Made by a program: the position numbers and the translations under genes. DNA of 64,000 bases from the NCBI GenBank assembly GCA_963642245.1, contig CAVIFY010000009.1:3062-67061 (forward strand), in the 5' to 3' direction. Below the pieces are notes generated by a model that worked only from the letters and a program-made list of their open reading frames with translations, was not told where the DNA came from and did no database searches. Of this stretch, positions 58,497-64,000 are shown one piece after another; the first letter of the stretch is position 1, and the number at the start of each line of letters is the position of its first letter. This DNA comes from CAG-217 sp963642245 (GTDB lineage: Bacteria > Bacillota > Clostridia > Oscillospirales > Acutalibacteraceae).

Positions 58497-59215
58497 AACG
58501 GGTGCTCCTGACGATTTTGTTTTTGATCTTGCCGGTGCTGCTGGTGGTGTGGCAGGTGTGCTTTGCAGACACCACCTCCTGGTACCTGGTGGCGGCGGTT
58601 TTGCTGCTGCTCAGCGCGCTGCCGTTCTTTTTGCACCTGGAGCGAAAGCCGGTCTCTGCCCGGGAGATGGCGCTGCTGTCCGTCTTAACGGCGCTGGCGG
58701 TGGTCAGCCGGGCGGTGTTCTATCTGATCCCCCAGGTGAAGCCCATTGCCGCGGTGGTGATCGTGGCCGGTATGTGCCTTGGCCCCTTTTCCGGCTATAT
58801 GGTGGGGGCGCTGTCCGCCTTTTTGTCCAACTTCCTGTTTGGGCAGGGAATATGGACCCCTTTCCAAATGGTGGCGCTGGGGCTGGTAGGACTGCTGGCC
58901 GGTGTGCTGCTGCGCCCCGGGCGGGTGAACCGCTGGGTGCTGGCGCTGGTAGGTTTCTTTTTAGCCACGGTGGTGTACGGCCTGGTGGTGGATCTGAGCA
59001 CGGTTTTAATGACGGTGACGGACTTTACCTGGCCTGCGGTGCTGGCTGTGTATGCCGCCGGTGCGCCTTTTGATTTGGTATTCGGCGGGTCTACCGCAGT
59101 CTTTCTGGTGCTGTTTGGCGCTCCGCTGGAGCAAAAGATCACCCGCCTGCAACGAAAATACGGCCTGCTGGAGCGCAAAGCCATCGCAGGGGATAAGGAG
59201 AATTGCCATGAATAA
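58493..59215 (+). CDS. ECF transporter substrate-binding (S) component, substrate unknown
   Basis: Membrane protein that binds the transported micronutrient. 240 residues with about seven helices: two at the N-terminus, then the ECF-S core beginning SAREMALLSVLTALAVVSRA, with PQVKPIAAVVIVAGMCLGP, GALSAFLSNFLFGQGIWTPFQ and a later AAGAPFDLVFGGS segment. The Pro/Gly-rich pattern recalls S components assigned to cobalamin or its precursors, but I cannot support that over other vitamins, and no riboswitch is visible upstream. The start overlaps the fused ATPase gene. Confidence 0.85.
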   Translation: MKRVLLTILFLILPVLLVVWQVCFADTTSWYLVAAVLLLLSALPFFLHLERKPVSAREMALLSVLTALAVVSRAVFYLIPQVKPIAAVVIVAGMCLGPFSGYMVGALSAFLSNFLFGQGIWTPFQMVALGLVGLLAGVLLRPGRVNRWVLALVGFFLATVVYGLVVDLSTVLMTVTDFTWPAVLAVYAAGAPFDLVFGGSTAVFLVLFGAPLEQKITRLQRKYGLLERKAIAGDKENCHE

Positions 59216-59465
59216 AACGATCATTGATAAGCTGGCGCGCTTTGCCCAGACCAGCGCCATTATCGGCCTGTGCCTTTTGGGCATTTGCCCTGCCTTTGGC
59301 ATTATGGCTATGGTGGTGCCGGCGGTGTTCAAGCAAAAGGGCGCGGAGCTGACGGAGGAAAATCAGCAGCTGTGCCGCAGAGCGCAGATCATGGGCGTGG
59401 TGTCCCTGGTGCTGTTTGTTATTGATGTGGTGATCGCGTCGATCTTGTACGCCAAGTTTAAATGA
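59208..59465 (+). CDS. Small membrane protein, end of ECF operon
   Basis: 85 residues with two hydrophobic segments (about 16-40 and 62-80) separated by a charged loop (KQKGAELTEENQQLCRRAQ). AAGGAG precedes the start, which overlaps the S-component gene by eight bases. It has no catalytic motif; the layout resembles small membrane proteins of the DUF4190/CD225-like kind, but that is only a resemblance. Cotranscription with the transporter is likely. Confidence 0.62.
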   Translation: MNKTIIDKLARFAQTSAIIGLCLLGICPAFGIMAMVVPAVFKQKGAELTEENQQLCRRAQIMGVVSLVLFVIDVVIASILYAKFK

Positions 59466-59480
59466 TCCGGGGCATAAAAA

Positions 59481-59515
59481 AAGCGGGAGTGCGTTTTGCA
59501 CTTCCGCTTCTTTTG
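59481..59515. terminator. Terminator between ECF operon and galE
   Basis: AAGCGGGAGTGC (59481-59492) pairs with GCACTTCCGCTT (59498-59509) with one mismatch; T-rich on the right, and T-rich on the left when read on the minus strand, so it can serve both convergent units. Confidence 0.8.
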
Positions 59516-59533
59516 TATATACTTATTATAAGA

Positions 59534-60550
59534 TCAGTCCGGGTAGCCGTTTGGATTTTGCTTTTGCCAGCGCCAGGAGTCCTCACACATTTCTTCCAGC
59601 GAGCGGGTGGCCTGCCAGCCCAGTTCCCGCTTGGCCTTGGAGGGATCGCAGTAGCAGGTGGCAATGTCGCCGTCCCGGCGGGGCTTGATCTCATAGGGAA
59701 TGGCTACGCCGGTTGCCTTTTCAAAAGCTTTGATCACATCCAGCACGCTGGAGCCAACGCCGGTGCCCAGGTTGTAGATGAACAGGCCCTGGTCCTTGGC
59801 CAGCTTCTCTACCGCCTTTACATGGCCCAGCGCCAGGTCCACCACATGGATATAGTCCCGCACGCAGGTGCCGTCCGGGGTGGGGTAGTCGTTGCCAAAC
59901 ACGCCCAGTCCTTTCAACTTGCCCACAGCCACCTGGGTGATGTAGGGCATCAGGTTGTTGGGAATGCCGGTGGGGTCCTCGCCCATGGTGCCGCTCTTGT
60001 GGGCGCCGATGGGGTTAAAGTACCGCAGCAGGCAAATGCTCCAGCTGGGGGCGCTTACATACAGATCCTGGAGAATGCACTCGATCATATACTTGGTGCG
60101 GCCGTAGGGGTTGGTGACCCCGCCGATCTCCATATCCTCGGTAAAGGGGGCAATGTTGTTCATGCCGTACACCGTGGCAGAGGAACTGAAGATGATCTTC
60201 TTGCAGTCGTGCTGACGCATAACATCCAGCAGCACCAGGGTGCCGTTTACATTGTTGTCAAAGTATTCCAGGGGCTTGTGCACGCTCTCGCCCACGGCCT
60301 TCAGCCCGGCAAAGTGGATCACGCAGTCAATGTCCTCTGCCTCAAAGACTTTGTTCAGACCCTCCCGGTCCCGAATGTCACATTCGTAGAACTTAAAGTC
60401 CCGATCCACCAGCGCGCGGATCCGATCCAGCGACGAGTGCTTGCAGTTGTAGAAATTGTCCAGGATCACCACATCCTGGCCTGCGTTGATCAGCTCCACG
60501 CAGGTGTGAGAGCCGATATAACCGGCGCCGCCTGTTACAAGTACAGCCAT
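59534..60550 (-). CDS. galE: UDP-glucose 4-epimerase
   Basis: Interconverts UDP-glucose and UDP-galactose using bound NAD+; serves galactose use and cell-surface glycan synthesis. 338 residues. Rossmann motif VTGGAGYIGSHT (5-16), Ser in FSSSATVYG (121-129), catalytic Tyr149 and Lys153 in NPYGRTKYMIE, and NPIGAHKSG and YIHVVDLA further on. AAGGAGG before the start. Single-gene leftward unit with its own promoter. If GH30/GPH supplies galactose, this would be a link, but that is speculative. Confidence 0.96.
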   Translation of the reverse strand: MAVLVTGGAGYIGSHTCVELINAGQDVVILDNFYNCKHSSLDRIRALVDRDFKFYECDIRDREGLNKVFEAEDIDCVIHFAGLKAVGESVHKPLEYFDNNVNGTLVLLDVMRQHDCKKIIFSSSATVYGMNNIAPFTEDMEIGGVTNPYGRTKYMIECILQDLYVSAPSWSICLLRYFNPIGAHKSGTMGEDPTGIPNNLMPYITQVAVGKLKGLGVFGNDYPTPDGTCVRDYIHVVDLALGHVKAVEKLAKDQGLFIYNLGTGVGSSVLDVIKAFEKATGVAIPYEIKPRRDGDIATCYCDPSKAKRELGWQATRSLEEMCEDSWRWQKQNPNGYPD

Positions 60551-60591
60551 CTTTTTTCCTCCTTGGTTGTGTGGTACTCTTTTGAAACTTC

Positions 60592-60620
60592 ATTATATAC
60601 CCCTTTGCCGCCAAAGTAAA
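60592..60620 (-). promoter_or_regulatory. galE promoter
   Basis: Read leftward: TTTACT (60620-60615), a 17-base spacer and TATAAT (60597-60592), about 42 bases before the start codon. Confidence 0.65.
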
Positions 60621-60856
60621 TAAGGAAGTTGCAGTTTTCTTCTGGTCGTATGTGGCGGATTTTGCCCGGGTTTGGCTTTGTTAAGCAAACTATACAGCCT
60701 GTACACCGGTAAAAAGGGGAAAAAAGACCGATATTACGCCGAAAAGTATAAGGTGATTTTACACAGAGTTATAAATGTACAGAAATTTTAACCAAATTCC
60801 TTGCGCTTTTTAGACGATTTTTTTACATTTTGGCGTTCAAATTCGCCGTAAGTCTG
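60621..60856. other. Gene-free region between galE and the ATP synthase operon
   Basis: About 235 AT-rich bases between divergent promoters, with no plausible gene and no strong hairpin. It may hold regulatory sites for galE or the atp genes, but I see no motif I can name. Confidence 0.4.
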
Positions 60857-60885
60857 TTTACTTTTGAGGGGCGGGGGTGTACAAT
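60857..60885 (+). promoter_or_regulatory. Promoter of the atp operon
   Basis: TTTACT (60857-60862), a 17-base spacer and TACAAT (60880-60885), about 38 bases before the atpB start. Confidence 0.6.
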
Positions 60886-60922
60886 GAGCAATGGAATTAA
60901 GGATTGATTGGAGGTGACGGCG

Positions 60923-61621
60923 TTGCTGCTGAAAACCGATGTGGCAAGTAAATTGATCGAGGAACTGAATACGGAAACGGTGTTCAGTCTGTTCGGCGGC
61001 AAGCTCAAGATCGACGAGGGCACAGTCGTCAGCTGGATCATTATGGCGGCGTTCCTGATCGCCGGTATTTTGCTCACCCGTGGGCTGAAGGTGGAGGGCA
61101 AGCTCTCCAAGCGCCAGCTGTTTATTGAAATGTGCGTAGACAAAATGCGCAGCTTCTTCCATAATATTATGGGGCCGGACGGGGACCGTTACATTCCCTG
61201 GATGATGACGGTGGCCATTTATATCGGTGCTTGCAATATGTGCGGCATTTTCGGTTTTAAGTCCCCCACCAAGGAACTGAATGTGACCTTAGGTCTGGCG
61301 CTGACCAGCATTATCCTGGTTCAGTACGCCGGTATTCATAAAAAGGGTACAAAGGGATGGCTCAAATCCTTTGCAAAGCCGGTGGCCATTGTGCTGCCCA
61401 TCAATTTGCTGGAGCTGGTCATCAAGCCCATGTCTCTTTGCTTCCGACTTTTCGGCAACATCATCGGCGCTTTCATTATTATGAAGCTGATCGAATCGGT
61501 GGTGCCGGTGGCGATCCCGGTGGCATTGAGCCTTTACTTTGATATTTTTGATGGTTTTATCCAGGCATATGTGTTCGTCTTTTTGACCTCACTGTACATC
61601 CAGGAAGCCATTGAAGATTAA
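60923..61621 (+). CDS. atpB: F-type ATP synthase subunit a, TTG start
   Basis: Membrane stator subunit forming the ion half-channels against the c-ring. 232 residues with five to six helices. The essential Arg lies in SLCFRLFGNIIGAF (about 168-181), and the last helices match DIFDGFIQAYVFVFLTSLYI. TTG at 60923 is chosen because GGAGG lies eight bases upstream; a TTG five codons earlier precedes the ribosome site. The operon begins here, with no atpI seen. Confidence 0.93.
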   Translation: MLLKTDVASKLIEELNTETVFSLFGGKLKIDEGTVVSWIIMAAFLIAGILLTRGLKVEGKLSKRQLFIEMCVDKMRSFFHNIMGPDGDRYIPWMMTVAIYIGACNMCGIFGFKSPTKELNVTLGLALTSIILVQYAGIHKKGTKGWLKSFAKPVAIVLPINLLELVIKPMSLCFRLFGNIIGAFIIMKLIESVVPVAIPVALSLYFDIFDGFIQAYVFVFLTSLYIQEAIED

Positions 61622-61653
61622 ATAGAACTTTTACAGAAAAGGAGAAATTTATC

Positions 61654-61872
61654 ATGACAGTAGCAATCGCAGCGGCAATCGCCGTACTTACAGGTGTAGC
61701 AGCAGGTATCGGTATCGCTCTTGCAACCGGTAAGGCAGTAGACGCTATCGCTCGTCAGCCCGAGGCTGCCGGTGACATTCGTACCGCTCTGATCCTGGGC
61801 TGCGCCCTGGCAGAGGCAACGGCTGTTTACGGTCTGGTTATCGGTATTCTGATCATCTTCATTTTGAAATAA
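61654..61872 (+). CDS. atpE: F-type ATP synthase subunit c
   Basis: 72-residue hairpin of two membrane helices forming the rotor ring. The polar loop is ARQPEA (33-38), and the ion-carrying carboxylate is Glu54 in CALAEATAVYG. Positions that bind Na+ in known sodium rings (Gln in the first helix and Ser after the Glu) are Ile21 and Ala55 here, which points to protons. AAAAGGAGAA precedes the start. Confidence 0.96.
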   Translation: MTVAIAAAIAVLTGVAAGIGIALATGKAVDAIARQPEAAGDIRTALILGCALAEATAVYGLVIGILIIFILK

Positions 61873-61908
61873 CCGAGAAAATCCACAAGCAGAAAGGAAG
61901 CAGTGTCT

Positions 61909-62400
61909 ATGCTGTCATTAGACTGGAACCTGCTCTTTACCGTGATCAACCTGGTGATCTTCTATATCCTGATGAAGAAATTTGTCTGGAACAAGGTGCT
62001 GGGTGCCATGGATAAACGGCAGTCCATGATAGACCAACAATTCAAAGACGCCGACGAGGATCGTCGAGCCGCAGGCGCTCTGAAAACAGAATATGAGGGT
62101 CGCTTAGCCGGTGCGGACGCAGAGTCGGCACGCTTGATTGCAGACGCAAAGGTCACTGCCAAAGCCAAAGCTGACAAGATCGTAGACCAGGCCAAGCTCA
62201 CCTCCGACAAGATGGTACGCGACGCGCACCAGACCATCGAGCACGAGCGCAACGAGGCGCTCCAGTCCGTTAAGCATGACATTGCCGCACTGGCAATGGA
62301 CGCTGCGGCCAAGGTGGTGTCTAAAGAGGCGTCTGAGCTGGACAACAGCGCGATCTATGACGATTTTCTGGCGGGGCAGGACGGCGGTGATCCGGTATGA
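61909..62400 (+). CDS. atpF: F-type ATP synthase subunit b
   Basis: Peripheral-stalk subunit, 163 residues: one N-terminal membrane helix (LLFTVINLVIFYILMKKFVW, about 7-26), then a long Ala/Glu/Lys-rich helix (KTEYEGRLAGADAESARLIA and onward) for dimerisation and delta binding. AAAGGAAG lies eight bases before the ATG. Its end overlaps atpH (ATGA). Confidence 0.94.
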   Translation: MLSLDWNLLFTVINLVIFYILMKKFVWNKVLGAMDKRQSMIDQQFKDADEDRRAAGALKTEYEGRLAGADAESARLIADAKVTAKAKADKIVDQAKLTSDKMVRDAHQTIEHERNEALQSVKHDIAALAMDAAAKVVSKEASELDNSAIYDDFLAGQDGGDPV

Positions 62401-62906
62401 CCGTAACCGCACAGAATTATGCGCTGGTGCTGGGGGAACTGAACCTGGACGAACAGCAGGTGGAAGCAGCAGAGACCTTGCTGCGTGAAAATCCGCTGCT
62501 CACCCAGGTACTCTCTGACCCCAGAGTGCGCTTTGCAGAGAAGGAAAAGTGCCTGGACCGTATTTTTACGCCGCCCTTTTCCGCCTTTATGAAGGTGCTT
62601 TGCAAGCATGAGCGCGTGTATGCACTGACAGAGATTTTTGAGGCCTACCGGGACCTGTGCCGCAAAAAGGCGGGCACGGTCCGGGCGCAGCTGCTTTGCG
62701 TGGAGCCGCCCAGTGCGGACCAGGCAGAGAAAATGCGCGCGTTTGTGAAGAACAAATTCGGTGCCGCCAATGTGGAGCTGGACATTGCGGTACAGCCGGA
62801 CTTGCTGGGCGGGTTTATTCTGCGCTGCGGCGACTATGAATATGACCGGTCCGTCAAGGGCAAGTTAGATAAATTACAGCAAAAACTGACTGGGGAAGTG
62901 AAGTAA
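62397..62906 (+). CDS. atpH: F-type ATP synthase subunit delta
   Basis: Links the peripheral stalk to the top of F1. 169 residues, slightly shorter than the ~178 of E. coli. Typical phrases: QNYALVLGELNLDEQQ, LSDPRVRFAEKEKCLDRIF, and the C-terminal IAVQPDLLGGFILRCGDYEYDRSVKGKL. Starts within the atpF stop and overlaps atpA by one base. Confidence 0.94.
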   Translation: MTVTAQNYALVLGELNLDEQQVEAAETLLRENPLLTQVLSDPRVRFAEKEKCLDRIFTPPFSAFMKVLCKHERVYALTEIFEAYRDLCRKKAGTVRAQLLCVEPPSADQAEKMRAFVKNKFGAANVELDIAVQPDLLGGFILRCGDYEYDRSVKGKLDKLQQKLTGEVK

Positions 62907-64000
62907 TGGCAGCAATCAGTTCGGATCAGATCGTATCCATTCTCCGTGAGGAGATCACCAATTACGACTTTAACCAAAATGACGAGGAAGTGGGCAAGGT
63001 CGTTCGCGTAGGCGACGGCATTGCCACCATTTACGGTATGAACCACGCCATGTACGGCGAGATCGTGGTGTTCGACTCCGGGGTCAAAGGTATGGTCCAG
63101 GATATTAAAGAGAACCAGATCGGCTGTATCCTGTTTGGCCAGGACAGCGAGATCCACGAGGGCTCTACCGCTGTGCGTACCCACAAGCGTGCCGGCGTGC
63201 CGGTAGGCGAGGGCTTTATCGGCCGTATCGTCAACGCTTTGGGCGAGCCGATCGACGGCAAGGGCGAGATCCAGTCCGACGACTACCGCCCGGTAGAAGA
63301 ACCGGCCCCCTCCATTGTGGACCGGCAGTCGGTAGATACCCCCTTGGCCACCGGTATTCTGTCCATTGACTCTATGTTCCCCATTGGGCGTGGCCAGCGT
63401 GAGCTGATCATCGGCGACCGCCAGACCGGTAAGACCTCCATTGCCATTGACACCATCTTAAACCAAAAGGGCAAAGATGTGATCTGCGTTTATAACGCCA
63501 TCGGTCAAAAGGCGTCTACCGTGGCAAAGCTGGTGCATACGCTGGATAAGTACGGTGCGCTGGACTACACCATCGTGGTGTGCTCCACAGCGTCCGACCC
63601 GTCCTCCCTGCAATATATTTCTCCCTATTCCGCCACCGCAATGGCAGAATACTTTATGTACAAGGGCAAGGACTGCCTGATCGTGTATGACGATCTGAGC
63701 AAGCACGCGGTGGCTTACCGTGCACTGTCCCTGTTGCTGGAAAGAAGTCCCGGCCGTGAGGCCTATCCCGGCGATGTGTTCTATTTGCACTCCCGGCTGC
63801 TGGAGCGTTCCAGCCGACTGTCCGACAAGTTGGGCGGCGGCTCCCTGACCGCTCTGCCCATTATCGAGACCCAGGCAGGCGACCTTTCCGCCTATATTCC
63901 CACCAATGTGATCTCCATCACAGACGGCCAGATCTTCCTGGAGAGCGACCTGTTCTTCAGCGGTCAGCGCCCGGCTGTGAATGTAGGTTTGTCCGTATCC
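62906..64000 (+). CDS. atpA: F-type ATP synthase subunit alpha, 3' end missing
   Basis: Non-catalytic nucleotide-binding subunit of F1. 365 codons are open to the window edge, of about 500 expected. Seen: N-terminal barrel EEVGKVVRVGDGIATIYGM, Walker A GDRQTGKTSIAIDTI (about 170-184), the adenine region YNAIGQKASTVAKLVH, and GGGSLTALPIIETQAGDLSAY. The ATG shares its first base with the atpH stop. The downstream genes (gamma, beta, epsilon) should follow outside the window. Confidence 0.97.
   Translation, partial: MAAISSDQIVSILREEITNYDFNQNDEEVGKVVRVGDGIATIYGMNHAMYGEIVVFDSGVKGMVQDIKENQIGCILFGQDSEIHEGSTAVRTHKRAGVPVGEGFIGRIVNALGEPIDGKGEIQSDDYRPVEEPAPSIVDRQSVDTPLATGILSIDSMFPIGRGQRELIIGDRQTGKTSIAIDTILNQKGKDVICVYNAIGQKASTVAKLVHTLDKYGALDYTIVVCSTASDPSSLQYISPYSATAMAEYFMYKGKDCLIVYDDLSKHAVAYRALSLLLERSPGREAYPGDVFYLHSRLLERSSRLSDKLGGGSLTALPIIETQAGDLSAYIPTNVISITDGQIFLESDLFFSGQRPAVNVGLSVS

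Noticed and set aside
60788..61162. Minus-strand frame across the atp promoter and atpB start
   Set aside because: Overlaps the atpB N-terminus and promoter; no motif and no start signal.

Overview
The window looks like a chromosomal segment of a fairly GC-rich Gram-positive anaerobe of the class Clostridia, most likely an Oscillospiraceae/Ruminococcaceae-type gut commensal. Supporting signs are a single-chain pyruvate:ferredoxin oxidoreductase, an L20-type leader before infC-rpmI-rplT, TrmFO, RecD2, the NadD-YqeK-RsfS cluster, a CD1247-like protein, strong AGGAGG-type ribosome sites and lipoboxes. It also carries secreted proteins with Ig-like, fibronectin III, leucine-rich and dockerin-like modules. 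I see no phage, IS element, CRISPR array, rRNA or tRNA. One 10-N assembly gap lies inside smc.

Layout. 1-5.9 kb: end of nadE, a Thr/Lys-rich lipoprotein and nifJ under its own promoter. 6.0-11.5 kb: a divergent locus, with a TetR regulator and FGGY sugar kinase leftward and a class III aminotransferase and class II aldolase rightward; this is the best candidate for an undescribed catabolic system. 11.5-14.9 kb: a repeat-rich gap, then a leftward GPH sugar symporter and GH30 hydrolase lipoprotein. 15.0-20.5 kb: HAD phosphatase, small membrane protein, a 1329-residue multidomain subtilase and a DUF523 protein. 20.5-25.4 kb: lipoprotein, pyruvate kinase, GNAT enzyme, MltG and an Ig/FN3 secreted protein. 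25.4-26.8 kb: L20 leader with infC (probable AUC start), rpmI, rplT.

27.1-44.8 kb is one long rightward housekeeping run with almost no gaps: rRNA methyltransferase, dprA, topA, trmFO, plsX, rnc, radical SAM protein, smc, ftsY, XTP pyrophosphatase, YhbY, nadD, yqeK, rsfS, leuS. It joins tRNA/rRNA modification, chromosome segregation, protein targeting, NAD synthesis and ribosome assembly. 44.9-48.7 kb: a secreted amidase-like/FN3 protein, rpsU, aroQ, efp and a CD1247-like acidic zinc-ribbon protein. 48.7-50.1 kb: a leftward membrane J-domain protein and zinc-ribbon membrane protein. 50.2-52.5 kb: PAP2 phosphatase, MIF-like tautomerase, undecaprenyl-PP phosphatase. 52.5-59.5 kb: a hairpin-rich gap, recD2, an mreB homologue and an ECF-transporter cassette (T, fused ATPases, S). 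59.5-60.6 kb: leftward galE. 60.9-64 kb: F-type ATP synthase genes atpB-E-F-H-A (atpA runs off the end).

Intergenic regions hold clear intrinsic terminators, sigma-A-like promoters and a small dispersed family of palindromic elements sharing a GTAGGG edge. Functions are assigned by recognising family motifs by eye; no database search was possible, so substrate assignments for the kinase/aldolase locus, GH30, GPH and ECF systems are inference.
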